DNA of 22,326 nucleotides from JBGTLW01 sp041743835 (GCA_041743835.1 JBGTLW010000203.1:1-22326), one strand, 5' to 3'. Positions 1 to 9,675 are shown, counted from the stretch's first letter. Numbers and translations are program-made. The notes: generated by a model from the sequence alone, not told the origin.

Positions 1-822
1 GAGGATGAACCAAGCCGCGGGGATCAACTGCTGGCCCTTGAACATCGCGCCCAGCGCGATGAGTGCCCCGGCCAGCATCCACCGGTCATACGACACCAGC
101 AGCAGCGCCCAGATGAAGAAGGGGATGATCCAGATGTCCCACAGCGGCCAGCCGTGCGCATTGAGCATGCTCGCGGGGTTGAACCAGACAATCGCCGCGG
201 CGACAAGCCCCAGGCCAACGCCTGTGAAAGGCTTGCACGCCTGCCGCAGCCACGCGCAGCAGGCCGGCGTATGCAGTGGGCCGTCGCCGTCATCATCGCG
301 ATTGGCCTTCTTGCGCACGATCCACAGCCGGACCAGCAGGAACACCCCGAGCGCGGAGAGCAGTTCCATCCCGGTGTTCAGCCGCAGCGCGGGGGCGGTG
401 AAGGCGTGCGGCTCCTGCCACTCGTCGCCGTCGGTGTCCGGGTTGCCATCGTTGGCGTTGATGGCTGCCCACCCGGTCATCGCGAGCAGGCGGTACGGGC
501 CATAGTTGAAGTGCAGCGTCGTGTCGTGCTTCGCCTCGTGAGCCAGCGCCCGGTCGTACACGTCGATGTAACCAAACAAGTAGGCTTGTCGGCCGTAGGA
601 CCACCCGCGTTTGACATCGCCACGGAAGCGGACCTGTGTGGTCGCGTCGTAGGTGAACCGGCGGAGCGCGATCCCTTGCACAAACGCCAGCCAAACCGCG
701 AGCAGCATCGCGATGATGACCACAACGCGGGCCAGGCCAGCCGAGCGCGGCGACAACCACGCGTCCACGGAGATGCACACGCGACGTGCTTGATGGGTGA
801 TGTAAGCAAAGGGGTTGGACAT
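1..822 (-). CDS. GT-C-like integral membrane protein, N-terminal part (3' end off the left edge)
   Basis: Reading from an ATG at 822, 274 codons stay open to base 1, so the gene is cut by the window edge. Third-position G/C is strong, and the overlapping open frames on both strands are shadows. One membrane helix lies at about residues 32-52. A long extracytoplasmic loop follows, with aromatic-rich motifs (GYIDVYD near 84-90, FNYGPYRLL near 105-113) and an Asp/Asn-rich stretch near 121-135. Further helices lie at about 153-168, 200-217, 226-243 and 247-262. The segment NAHGWPLWDIWIIPFF resembles the short conserved loop of GT-C polyprenyl-phosphate-sugar glycosyltransferases, where a first-loop Asp is catalytic. 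The likely role is sugar transfer to a lipid or protein on the outer face of the membrane. This rests on architecture and motif style and is not a firm family assignment. It could instead be an uncharacterised polytopic protein. Confidence 0.7.
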   Translation of the reverse strand, partial: MSNPFAYITHQARRVCISVDAWLSPRSAGLARVVVIIAMLLAVWLAFVQGIALRRFTYDATTQVRFRGDVKRGWSYGRQAYLFGYIDVYDRALAHEAKHDTTLHFNYGPYRLLAMTGWAAINANDGNPDTDGDEWQEPHAFTAPALRLNTGMELLSALGVFLLVRLWIVRKKANRDDDGDGPLHTPACCAWLRQACKPFTGVGLGLVAAAIVWFNPASMLNAHGWPLWDIWIIPFFIWALLLVSYDRWMLAGALIALGAMFKGQQLIPAAWFIL

Positions 823-889
823 CGGGCGGGGGTCGATCGTCGGTGGTCGGGTCAATCCCGCACTATAACGTCCGATCAATCCGCCGCGA

Positions 890-1042
890 TCAGCCTAGCG
901 AGGTGAACACCGCAAAGAGAATGGCGGCGACCCCGGCTATGGCAAGAAATGCCACAAAAACGATCGCCCACACCATCCAGCCCGGTGCGCCACCCTCGGT
1001 GGACTTGTCCTTGTCGTGGATTTCGAGAAGCTCAGATTCCAT
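890..1042 (-). CDS. small single-helix membrane protein, 50 aa
   Basis: Translation from the ATG at 1042 gives a charged N-terminus (MESELLEIHDKDK) followed by one strongly hydrophobic helix at about residues 22-46, then a short tail ending SLG. An upstream TTG at 1075 could add 11 residues, but the ATG is preferred because the added stretch has no membrane-protein character. The topology would be N-terminus in the cytoplasm with a helix anchor. The gene lies 67 nt upstream of the GT-C-like gene on the same strand and may be cotranscribed with it. No family is recognised. The 133 nt between its start and the OppF-like stop show no clear terminator. Confidence 0.55.
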   Translation of the reverse strand: MESELLEIHDKDKSTEGGAPGWMVWAIVFVAFLAIAGVAAILFAVFTSLG

Positions 1043-1175
1043 GAAACATGCTAGCGCCGTGGGCGCGTGAATCAAGCGCCCGCATTGGTCTACACACGAG
1101 AATGATGACTTTGTGGCAGCGCACGGCGATTGCGGCTTACTGATGCGGTTTGTCGCGTAGGCAGACCGTCACCGT

Positions 1176-2252
<1,077 letters not shown>

Positions 2253-2308
2253 ATGATAACGGTTTGTGTGTTGAAAGAGGCCCGCACAACGCGCTGCCGC
2301 CTGCCGTC

Positions 2309-3823
2309 TCACTCGATCGGGAAATCGACCACGACGAATCGCTGGAGGTAGCTGCTGTCGCGCGGGTTCCACTCGGCGATGGTCAGGCGGACCGGCTTCG
2401 CGAGGTCCAGCGTGGAGATCGTGGCCTCGAGTTCTTCAGCCGACACGATGGGCGACCCCATCACGTGCGTGATGATGACACCGGGGAAAAGCCTTTGCAG
2501 CGCCGCGGTCGAGCCGCGACGGACACGCGTGACCGCCACGCCCTCGATGCTCTGCCAGCCAAGCTCCTGCGCCATCGCGGGTGTGAATGTTTCATAGCCT
2601 TCCACGCCCAGGCGGATCAGCGACTCGCCCGCGCCCGGTATCGGGCTCGGCGTCGGGCCGGGTAGCGAGGCCGTGCGTTCGTCCGGCAGGCGAGCCAGTG
2701 TCACATCCACGGTCGTCTCCGTTTTGTCGCGGTAGTACGTCACCTTAATGGCGTGGCCCGGCTTGTAACCCGCGACGAGCATCCGCAACTCATCGGGTGT
2801 CGTCACGGGCGTACCTTCAATCGCTGTGATGATGTCCCCCGCGCGAAGCCCAGCCTTGTCGGCTGGGCTGCCCGCGATCGGGCCGTTGACCAGCACGCCA
2901 TCACCCTGGAAGTCAAAAGTCTTGGCCATGGTGGGCGTGAGGGTGTCGATGTAAACGCCCAGGTAACCGCGATGGACCGTGCCGCCCGCGATGAGTTCGT
3001 CCGCGACCTGCTTGACCATCTTGACCGGGATGGCAAAACCCAGCCCCGCGAACTGGCCGGTGCTTGACGCGATGGCGGTGTTCATGCCGACCACCTGCCC
3101 ATAGATATTGACCAGCGGCCCACCGGAATTGCCGGGGTTGATCTCCGCATCGGTCTGGATGAAGTTCTCGTAACCCCCCGGGCCGGTGATATCCAGCCGC
3201 CGCCCTTTAGCCGAGACGATCCCCTGGCTCATGGAAAACTCGAACTTGAATGGCGAGCCAAACGCGAACACGATCTCGCCCTGCCGGGTGCTTTCTTCAG
3301 CGATCTTTGCGGGGACGAGCTTGGTCGTGCCGACTTTGAGCACCGCGACATCCGTGCGCGGGTCGGTGCCGACGATCGTGGCCTCGTGACGCGAGCCGTC
3401 CGAGAACCGGACGATGATGAGGTCCCCGCCGCTGACCACGTGGTTGTTGGTGATGATGTGGCCGCGGTCGTCATAGACCCAGCCGGCCCCGTTGCCTTGA
3501 AGCGTGGGGGGGTTGAAGCGCTCCATGCCCGAGGACCCCGGCCGCTCCTGCCCGCCAAAGAACCAGTCGCGTATCTGGCTCGGCGTCCTTGAGGAGACCT
3601 CGATGTGCGCGACGCTCGGCTCCACGCTTCGCGCCACGTCCACGTAGGCGTTGGACAACTGCTCCAGCAGCGGGTTGGTCTTGAGGTCGTTACGGATCAG
3701 CTTGACTTGGGCCGACTGCCGCTCGTGCGCCAGGTTGTGGATGACCGTGGGCCCGACGAGCATGACACCCAGGACCGTTAGCAGCAGGACCAGAGAAGGG
3801 CCGTACCAGCGGATTCGTTGCAT
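2309..3823 (-). CDS. htrA: HtrA/DegP-type periplasmic serine protease with two PDZ domains
   Basis: Protein of 504 residues, typical of the S1C family, which degrades or refolds misfolded envelope proteins. An N-terminal hydrophobic segment (about residues 9-27) acts as a signal anchor or signal peptide. The trypsin-like domain holds the triad His128 (ITNNHVV), Asp158 (RTDVAVL) and Ser233 (GNSGGPL), so it should be active. PDZ1 covers about 286-378 (GYLGVYI, then PADKAGLRAGDII). PDZ2 covers about 400-490 (RLGVEGYE, then RLFPGVIITHV) and is more divergent. The start is the ATG at 3823, with a GGAG about 10 nt upstream. The gene follows panB by 108 nt and precedes the OppF-like gene by 56 nt on the same strand, so cotranscription is possible. 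The exact DegP/DegQ/DegS-type paralogue cannot be decided from sequence alone. Confidence 0.95.
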   Translation of the reverse strand: MQRIRWYGPSLVLLLTVLGVMLVGPTVIHNLAHERQSAQVKLIRNDLKTNPLLEQLSNAYVDVARSVEPSVAHIEVSSRTPSQIRDWFFGGQERPGSSGMERFNPPTLQGNGAGWVYDDRGHIITNNHVVSGGDLIIVRFSDGSRHEATIVGTDPRTDVAVLKVGTTKLVPAKIAEESTRQGEIVFAFGSPFKFEFSMSQGIVSAKGRRLDITGPGGYENFIQTDAEINPGNSGGPLVNIYGQVVGMNTAIASSTGQFAGLGFAIPVKMVKQVADELIAGGTVHRGYLGVYIDTLTPTMAKTFDFQGDGVLVNGPIAGSPADKAGLRAGDIITAIEGTPVTTPDELRMLVAGYKPGHAIKVTYYRDKTETTVDVTLARLPDERTASLPGPTPSPIPGAGESLIRLGVEGYETFTPAMAQELGWQSIEGVAVTRVRRGSTAALQRLFPGVIITHVMGSPIVSAEELEATISTLDLAKPVRLTIAEWNPRDSSYLQRFVVVDFPIE

Positions 3824-3931
3824 CAGGATCAGTCTCCGTGCGTGGGTTGTGTGCGGGGGTTCGTATCAGCCAATCGTATGCGGCCGGACACCCCTGCGGT
3901 CATGACTCATACGACGAACGCGCGGGGAGGT

Positions 3932-4786
3932 TCACGCCTCGTTCATGCGATAAGGCCCGCCGTCCGCCAGGTATTCCCCACGCTGCACCATCTGCACCCA
4001 CCGCTCGGCAGCCGCGGTGAGCCACGCCCCGCCATCGGTCGTCGGCTTGGCGAAGCTGGGCTGCCAGTCGGTCATGCCCAGCCAGTCGTGGAGCACGATC
4101 ACGTGGCCGTGACAATCCGGGCCGGCCCCGCAGCCGATGACCGGGATGTCCACCGCGTCGATCACGGCCCGCCCCGCCTCGGCCGTGGCGGATTCGAGCA
4201 GCAGCATCGCCGCGCCGCACGACGCCATCATCTTGGCGAGGTCCACCAGCTCGTCTATTTTTTTCGTGGTCCTTCCAGCGACGACGGGCACGCCGGTCGC
4301 CATCGTGCGCTGCGGCCGCCAGCCGATGTGTGCGATCACCGGGATGCCCGCGCGGGCCACCTTCTCCACCGCGCCGGTGTAGTGGCCATCGACCTCCATC
4401 TTCACCGCGTCGGCCCGGCCCTCGGTCATCATCCGCGTCGCGTTGCGCACAGCCTGCGCGTCGGACTCGTGATACGAGCCAAACGGCATGTCGCCCATGA
4501 CAAAGGCGTGCGGCGCGCCTCGGCGGACAGCCGCGGTCAGGGTGATGAGGAAGTCGAGCGAGACGTGGATCGTCGAGTCGTGGCCAAGGATCACGTTCGC
4601 GGCCGAGTCCCCGACCAGCAGGGTCTGCACCCCGCCCCGCCACAGCCACTTCGCGGTGGTCGCGTCGTAGCAGGTGAGGATGGGGAACCGCGTCCCCTCG
4701 CGCACCCACCGGCGGAGGTCGCGCAGGGTGACCTTATCGTCAACAGGCCCGGTTTTGGCTTCCACAAGTGGGGACATCGCTGTCAT
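3932..4786 (-). CDS. panB: 3-methyl-2-oxobutanoate hydroxymethyltransferase (ketopantoate hydroxymethyltransferase)
   Basis: Catalyses transfer of a hydroxymethyl group from 5,10-methylenetetrahydrofolate to 2-oxoisovalerate, the first committed step of pantothenate and coenzyme A synthesis, in the cytoplasm. From the ATG at 4786 it is 284 residues, slightly longer than most family members. Visible PanB motifs: LTCYDATTAK near the N-terminus, LLVGDSAANV with the Mg ligand Asp60, MGDMPFGSY with Asp99, AVKMEVDG with Glu131, LLLESAT with the catalytic Glu198, and GCGAGPDCHGHVIVLHDWLG. A TTG at 4816 would extend the protein by ten residues almost to the stop of the upstream ABC gene. The ATG at 4786, or the one at 4777, is more likely. 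It sits 31 nt after the ABC half-transporter, so it is probably in the same transcript. panC is not in the window. Confidence 0.95.
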   Translation of the reverse strand: MTAMSPLVEAKTGPVDDKVTLRDLRRWVREGTRFPILTCYDATTAKWLWRGGVQTLLVGDSAANVILGHDSTIHVSLDFLITLTAAVRRGAPHAFVMGDMPFGSYHESDAQAVRNATRMMTEGRADAVKMEVDGHYTGAVEKVARAGIPVIAHIGWRPQRTMATGVPVVAGRTTKKIDELVDLAKMMASCGAAMLLLESATAEAGRAVIDAVDIPVIGCGAGPDCHGHVIVLHDWLGMTDWQPSFAKPTTDGGAWLTAAAERWVQMVQRGEYLADGGPYRMNEA

Positions 4787-4817
4787 TGTAGTCGGTCGTT
4801 TGGGCGGGCGGTTCAAG

Positions 4818-6698
4818 TCACGATTTGGTGGCGTGGATGAACTCGCGGTAAAGGTTGGCGTACACGCCGCCCGTGGCCAGGAGCTCGATATGCGTGCCGC
4901 GTTCGATCAGTCGGCCGTGGTCCAGGACCAGGACCTGGTCGGCGTGGCGGATGGTGCTCAGGCGGTGCGCGACGACGAAACTGGTCCGGCCCTTGAGGAG
5001 CACCTCCAGCGCCGCCTGGATGCGGGCCTCGGTCATGGTGTCCACGCTGGAGGTCGCCTCGTCCAGGATGAGGATCCGCGGGTCCGCCAGCATCGCCCGC
5101 GTGAAGCACACCAACTGCCGTTGGCCCAGCGACAGGCTCCCGCCCGCTTCGCCCACGGAGGTGTAAAGCCCCTCGGGCAGGGATTCGAGCAGGTCGAGGC
5201 AGTCGAGTCGGCGGGCGGCTTCAAAGACCTCTTCGTCGGTCGCGTCGGGCTTGCCGACCTTGATGTTCGCCATCACGGTGCCGGAGAACAGGAAGTTGGC
5301 CTGGAGCACGATGCCCAGTTGCTTGATGAGCGACGGGCCGGTGATCCTGCGTATCTCGTAGCCATCGATCAGCAGCTCGCCGCCGGTGGGGTTGTAGAAC
5401 TTGCTGATGAGCTTGATGACCGTGCTCTTGCCGCTGCCGGTGTGCCCGACCAGCGCGATGGTCTGGCCCGGCTTGGCGGTGAAGTTGAAATCAAAGAGCA
5501 CCTGCGTCTTGGGGTTATACGCGAACTGCACATCCTTGAACTCGACCCGCCCCTCGATCGGCGGGAGCTCGATCGCGTCTTTGGTGTCCAGATGCTCGGG
5601 GTCCCGATCCAGCAGCCGGAACACGCGCTCGCCGCCCGCCATCGCGGTGAGCGCCTGGTTGTAGAGCTTGCCGATCGTGCCGATGGGCCCGAAGAACTGC
5701 GGAGCGATGAGGATGAACGTGCCCACCGCCGCGAACTGGGCGGTCTGTTCCTCGGGGGTCAGCGGCCCAAGGAACCCGCCCCGCAACACCTGGAACCCGC
5801 CCAGCGCCAGCAGGATCGCGGTGAAGAACTGGCTGTTGAGCTCGAGCAACGGGAGGAAGACGCCCTGCAATCGGCCGGCCACAATGTTGAGGTCGGCGTG
5901 GGCCGTGATCATTTTGCGGAACTTGCTGGCGTTTTCCTCCTGGCGGACAAAGCCCTGCGTCACGCGGATGCCGTTGACCGACTCTGCCAGCATCGCGGTG
6001 ACCCTGCTAAACGACTCCTGCACCACGCGGTAGGCGTCCCCCAGTTTGACGCGGAAGTGCTCGGTGATCCAGTAGATCAGCGGGGCCATCAGCGCAAGCA
6101 CGCCAAACAGCACCCAATCCAGATACAACATGATCGCCGCGGCCACGAGCATCTGACCCATCTGCACACACCCGACAAAGACGGTGTCCTGGATGGCGTT
6201 TCGGATGGCCTCGGCATCGGAGACCATGCGGCTGATGATCGAGCCGAGCTTGGTCTTGTCGTAGAAGTCCATGCTCATCTGTTGCAGGTGCTCGAAGATC
6301 CTGTTGCGCAGGTCGTGGATGACACCCTCGCCCAGCTCCAGCGCGTAGCGTTGGCGGAAGTGGAAGGTGATGGAGGTGACGACCATGAGCGCCAGCAGCC
6401 CGCCTGTCCACAGCCAGACCGCGCCGAGGTCCTTGGCGAAGATCGGGCCGTAGAGGATTTTGCTCACAGCAAAGGCGATCAGCGGGAGCTGGATGGACCG
6501 GATGATGGTGAGCAGGAAGAGGACGTTGCGCTTGCGTGCGTATGGGCCTGTGAGGTTCCACAGCCGCTTGATGATCACGCGGTCCAGCGGGCGTGTGTTC
6601 GCTTCATCCGAGTGCCCGCCACCGCCGCGCGCACCGCTTCCTTTGCCGCCACCGCTTAGGCCGGGCATCCCGCCGCCAAATCCGCCAGCCATGGACAT
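4818..6698 (-). CDS. ABC exporter half-transporter (permease + ATPase), catalytically consensus Walker B
   Basis: Protein of 626 residues with the type IV exporter layout. A Gly/Ser-rich cytoplasmic N-terminus (1-35) precedes a six-helix transmembrane domain (about 45-340) and a nucleotide-binding domain (about 375-620). The ATPase shows Walker A GHTGSGKS (418-425), Walker B ILILDE with catalytic Glu547, and the H-loop AHRLST. Its signature is LSLGQ (522-526) instead of LSGGQ. The ATG overlaps the TAA of the upstream half-transporter by one base (TAATG), which indicates translational coupling. The two halves should form an obligate heterodimer in the inner membrane. The noncanonical signature pairs with the defective Walker B of the partner, as expected for an asymmetric exporter. 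The substrate (lipid, drug or peptide) cannot be read from the sequence. Confidence 0.95.
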   Translation of the reverse strand: MSMAGGFGGGMPGLSGGGKGSGARGGGGHSDEANTRPLDRVIIKRLWNLTGPYARKRNVLFLLTIIRSIQLPLIAFAVSKILYGPIFAKDLGAVWLWTGGLLALMVVTSITFHFRQRYALELGEGVIHDLRNRIFEHLQQMSMDFYDKTKLGSIISRMVSDAEAIRNAIQDTVFVGCVQMGQMLVAAAIMLYLDWVLFGVLALMAPLIYWITEHFRVKLGDAYRVVQESFSRVTAMLAESVNGIRVTQGFVRQEENASKFRKMITAHADLNIVAGRLQGVFLPLLELNSQFFTAILLALGGFQVLRGGFLGPLTPEEQTAQFAAVGTFILIAPQFFGPIGTIGKLYNQALTAMAGGERVFRLLDRDPEHLDTKDAIELPPIEGRVEFKDVQFAYNPKTQVLFDFNFTAKPGQTIALVGHTGSGKSTVIKLISKFYNPTGGELLIDGYEIRRITGPSLIKQLGIVLQANFLFSGTVMANIKVGKPDATDEEVFEAARRLDCLDLLESLPEGLYTSVGEAGGSLSLGQRQLVCFTRAMLADPRILILDEATSSVDTMTEARIQAALEVLLKGRTSFVVAHRLSTIRHADQVLVLDHGRLIERGTHIELLATGGVYANLYREFIHATKS

Positions 6699-8617
6699 TA
6701 CCTATCCTCCGTGTGTTCGGGGATACCCAGCAGGCGGAGCGATTCGTCATCCGCGATCTGGAGTTTCGCCGCGTGCTGATAGTGGCCCTGCTCGCTCATG
6801 AGTTGGGTGTGTGTGCCGGTCTGCGCGAGCGTGCCCCGGTCGAGGACCAGCACCTGGTCGGCCCGGCGCAGCGTGCTGAGCCGGTGCGCCACGACAAGCG
6901 TGGTCCGGCCCTGCATCGCGCGGTCCATCGCTTCGAGTATCTCCCCCTCGGTTTCAGGGTCGATCGCAGCGGTCGGGTCGTCCAGCAGCAGGATCGGTGG
7001 CTCAAGCAGCACCGCCCGTGCAATCGCCAGCCTTTGCCGCTGCCCGCCCGAGAGGTTGGCCCCGCTCTCGCTGAGCACGGTGTTGTAGCCGTCGGGCAAT
7101 TCCATGATGAACTCGTGCGCTTGCGCAATCTTCGCGGCATTCTCGATCTGGTCACGCGATGCATTGGGGTGGCCAAACGCGATGTTGTCCGCGACCGTCG
7201 TGCTGAACAGGAAGCTCTCCTGGAACACGATCCCGATGTGTCTGCGGAGGTCCTGCACATCCAGGTCGCGCACGTCCACGCCATCGATGAGCACGCGCCC
7301 GGCACTGGGATCGTAGAACCGGGGGATCAGCGACAGCAGCGACGTCTTGCCCGCGCCGGTAGCGCCCAGGATGGCCACGGTTTGCCCCGGCTTGGCTGTG
7401 AAACTGATGTCCCGCAGGACCGGGTCGCTGTCTGGCTTGTAGCGGAACTCCACGCCCTCGAATCGCACCTCGCCCCGCGACTGGACCATCGGCTTCGCAT
7501 CGGGGCTGGTGTCAATCGCCAGTGGCGCGTCGAGTACCTCGAACACGCGGTCGGCTGAGACGATCGACCGCTGCACCACGTTGGTGATCTGCGCCACCTG
7601 GCTGATCTGGTTGGAGAACTGCTGGAGCAGCGAGGCGAACACCACAAGGCCCGAGCCGAAGAGGATTTCACCCTGCATGTAAAGGTACCCGCCGTAGGTC
7701 AGCAGGACGATCAGGTTGATCTGTGGGATCATCTGGATGGCGGGCACGAAGATGGAGACCCGCCAGAAGATCCACTGCTGCTGGTCGCGGAACTCGCCAT
7801 TGGTCGCGTGGAACTTGGCGATCTCGCTGTTTTCGAGGCTAAAGCCCTTGACGACGTGGTGGCCACGGACGTTCTCGCTGAGCACGCGGACGGTGGTGTC
7901 GAAGAGCTCGCGGTTCTTGCGGTAGGCGGGCTTGACGACGTTGCCAAACCAGATCGTCATGATCAGCAGCAGCGGGGAGGTGGCGAGGCAGACCAGGGTG
8001 AGCTGCATGTGGATGCTGCCCATGTAGGTCAGGAAGAACGCGATGGACACCACGATCATGACGATCTGGATCATCGCCAGCTCGATGAACATGCGCACCG
8101 CCTGCACGTCGCCGGTGACCCGGTTGATGATCGAACCCGAATCGTTGGCGTCGAAGAACTGGAAGCTCAACTGCTGGAGCTTGTCGTACACCATCATGCG
8201 CAGGTCGGCCACGATCATGTGGACGAACATGGCTAGCTGGATCGTGGACCAGCGGTCCAGGAAAAATCGCATGGCCGCGATGAGGAAGATCGCCCCCGCG
8301 ACCAGCCCGACCTTGGCCATCGCGCTCCACGCGTCGGGGGGTGCCAGGCCCAGCGGCCAACTGGGCTCGGCGGAGTCGGCCTGTACCGCGTGTTTGAGCA
8401 CGTCGATCCCCAGACCCAGCAGCCCAAGCCCGGACAGCGCCATCGCCAGCAGGACCAGTTGCAAGACCAGGACTTTCGCCGCCGCAGCCTTGAAGCGCCA
8501 CGCCAGGCCGAGCATCCGCATGATGAGGCGTAAGCTGCTGGCCTGTTTGGGTGTGTCGGGGGATTGTTCGCCGGTGGGAGTGGGGGGGCGAGAGAAGGGT
8601 TGTGCGACAGAAGGCAC
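6698..8617 (-). CDS. ABC exporter half-transporter (permease + ATPase), degenerate Walker B
   Basis: Protein of 639 residues and the first gene of the exporter pair. The start is a GTG at 8617, with AGGA about 13 nt upstream. An internal ATG at 8521 would remove the first 32 residues, a Pro/Ser-rich cytoplasmic tail. The exporter-type transmembrane domain runs from about 45 to 340 and the ATPase domain from about 380 to 625. Walker A is GATGAGKT (418-425), the signature LSGGQ (522-526) is perfect, and the H-loop is AHRLST. Walker B ends LLLDD, so Asp547 stands where the catalytic Glu is expected. This is the hallmark of the degenerate nucleotide site in heterodimeric exporters of the TM287/288 or BmrCD kind. 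It is translationally coupled to the next gene, and the pair probably functions only together. Confidence 0.95.
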   Translation of the reverse strand: MPSVAQPFSRPPTPTGEQSPDTPKQASSLRLIMRMLGLAWRFKAAAAKVLVLQLVLLAMALSGLGLLGLGIDVLKHAVQADSAEPSWPLGLAPPDAWSAMAKVGLVAGAIFLIAAMRFFLDRWSTIQLAMFVHMIVADLRMMVYDKLQQLSFQFFDANDSGSIINRVTGDVQAVRMFIELAMIQIVMIVVSIAFFLTYMGSIHMQLTLVCLATSPLLLIMTIWFGNVVKPAYRKNRELFDTTVRVLSENVRGHHVVKGFSLENSEIAKFHATNGEFRDQQQWIFWRVSIFVPAIQMIPQINLIVLLTYGGYLYMQGEILFGSGLVVFASLLQQFSNQISQVAQITNVVQRSIVSADRVFEVLDAPLAIDTSPDAKPMVQSRGEVRFEGVEFRYKPDSDPVLRDISFTAKPGQTVAILGATGAGKTSLLSLIPRFYDPSAGRVLIDGVDVRDLDVQDLRRHIGIVFQESFLFSTTVADNIAFGHPNASRDQIENAAKIAQAHEFIMELPDGYNTVLSESGANLSGGQRQRLAIARAVLLEPPILLLDDPTAAIDPETEGEILEAMDRAMQGRTTLVVAHRLSTLRRADQVLVLDRGTLAQTGTHTQLMSEQGHYQHAAKLQIADDESLRLLGIPEHTEDR

Positions 8618-8731
8618 CAGGCACGATCCTGCACGGCACTAAACGGGGCGTGCGTTCCCTGAGGTCTAGACAAAGTACCGTAGAGGACGGCAAAGGTAAA
8701 CCCGGCGGACTCTCGGTGTCCGGGGTCTAAA

Positions 8732-8755
8732 GCCGAGGGATTGCCATCCCTCGGC
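8732..8755. repeat. perfect 10-bp inverted repeat, possible terminator or REP-like hairpin
   Basis: The arms GCCGAGGGAT and ATCCCTCGGC are perfect complements around a 4-nt loop (TGCC). The hairpin lies 9 nt past the stop of the class IV aminotransferase gene and about 115 nt before the ABC exporter start, so it could end the former transcript. On the minus strand it is followed only by TTTAG, a weak U-tract. It may act as a rho-independent-like stop, an mRNA-stabilising hairpin, or a member of a dispersed palindrome family. The rest of 8618-8731 holds no recognisable gene. Confidence 0.6.
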
Positions 8756-8763
8756 CCGCCATA

Positions 8764-9660
8764 TCATCCCGCGCTCGTTGTTTCCCGTTGGATCAGCTCT
8801 TGCAGCGCCGCGCGGAGTTGGCGGGTGACCGGGCCCACCGTGCCCCCCGCGATGCTGGCTTTTTCGACGCGTGTCACCGGCAGCACACCCCAGCCCGCGT
8901 TGGTCAGGAAGGCTTCCTCCGCACCCAGCAGGTCCTCGACGCTGACCATCTGGCGGTGGACGAGCAGCTCGTGAGCCTCAGCCAGCTCGATCACAGCCGC
9001 CCGGGTCACCCCCGGCAGGACTGGCGAGGGCAGCGCGCCATCCACCTCCTCCCCGCGTGCGATCGGGGTCAGCAGTTCACCATCACGCACAATGAAGAGG
9101 TTGCTCACCGCCCCGCTGGCGAGGTGGTTGGTGATGCTCAGCCACAGGGCCTCGGCTGCGCCGACCGATGCGGCTTGGCGCAGCGAGCGCAGCCGTGCCC
9201 AGTAGGCGAGGGTCTTGTGGCCGGCGGTGGGGTCGAAGGGGTTGGCGGCCTGGTTGTAGAGGACGACGGACACGCCCTGCTCGAAGTAGGCCGGGTCATA
9301 GGCGGTCGGCTCGGTGGGCACGATCACCAGCGTGGGGCTTGGCACCCGGCCCGCCTCGGGCCTCAGCAGGGAGGCATCGCCGGGGGTGAGGGTTAGCCGC
9401 AGCCGGGCACGGCCGAGCTTGTTGTGGGCGATGGTCTGCGCGACCGCCTCGGCAAAAGCGTCGGTGTCGAGCGACCGACTCAGGCCCAAAGCGTCTGCTG
9501 ACCGCTTGAGCCTTGCGAGGTGATGATCGAGCCTAAACGGCTTGCCGTTATACACTTGGAAGGTTTCGAATAGCCCGACCGCGTGCTGAAAGCCGGCATC
9601 TTCGACGCTGACCCGGGCTTGCCCTGCGGGGTAGAATCGGCCGTTGAGATAGGTTTCCAT
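8764..9660 (-). CDS. class IV PLP-dependent aminotransferase / aminodeoxychorismate lyase-like protein
   Basis: Protein of 298 residues, the usual length for fold-type IV PLP enzymes (branched-chain aminotransferase IlvE, 4-amino-4-deoxychorismate lyase PabC, D-amino-acid aminotransferase). The start is the ATG at 9660. Conserved features: the N-terminal YLNGRF, GLFETFQVYNGKPFRLDHHLARL containing Arg43, the PLP-binding Lys149 in GHKTLAYWARL, the glycine-rich SNLFIV motif (186-191), and LPGVTRAAVIELA. The Glu that usually precedes the Gly before SN and holds the pyridine nitrogen of PLP is replaced by Ser182 (ASGAVSN; the codon AGC was checked). The choice between PabC (folate) and IlvE-like (branched-chain) activity cannot be made safely. 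It is divergent from rpmE. Confidence 0.85.
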   Translation of the reverse strand: METYLNGRFYPAGQARVSVEDAGFQHAVGLFETFQVYNGKPFRLDHHLARLKRSADALGLSRSLDTDAFAEAVAQTIAHNKLGRARLRLTLTPGDASLLRPEAGRVPSPTLVIVPTEPTAYDPAYFEQGVSVVLYNQAANPFDPTAGHKTLAYWARLRSLRQAASVGAAEALWLSITNHLASGAVSNLFIVRDGELLTPIARGEEVDGALPSPVLPGVTRAAVIELAEAHELLVHRQMVSVEDLLGAEEAFLTNAGWGVLPVTRVEKASIAGGTVGPVTRQLRAALQELIQRETTSAG

Positions 9661-9675
9661 AGGTGCAGGGTCTAA

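Noticed and set aside
154..906. 250-residue open frame on the plus strand at the left end
   Set aside because: Its composition (Arg/Gly/His/Gln-rich, no domain pattern) is that of an antisense shadow. The minus-strand frame 1-822 gives hydrophobic helices and conserved-looking motifs.
3840..3931. Three ATACGA words in the panB-htrA gap as an operator array
   Set aside because: A six-base word three times in 90 nt with irregular spacing and orientation is too weak to distinguish from chance.
3818..4840. 340-residue open frame opposite panB
   Set aside because: Antisense shadow of panB with an Arg/His/Gly/Pro-rich composition and no motif.
4674..6659. 661-residue open frame on the plus strand opposite the ABC half-transporter
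   Set aside because: It is exactly antisense to a strongly conserved ABC exporter gene. The translation is His/Asp/Gln-rich and repeats no family motif; long antisense frames are common in high-G+C DNA.
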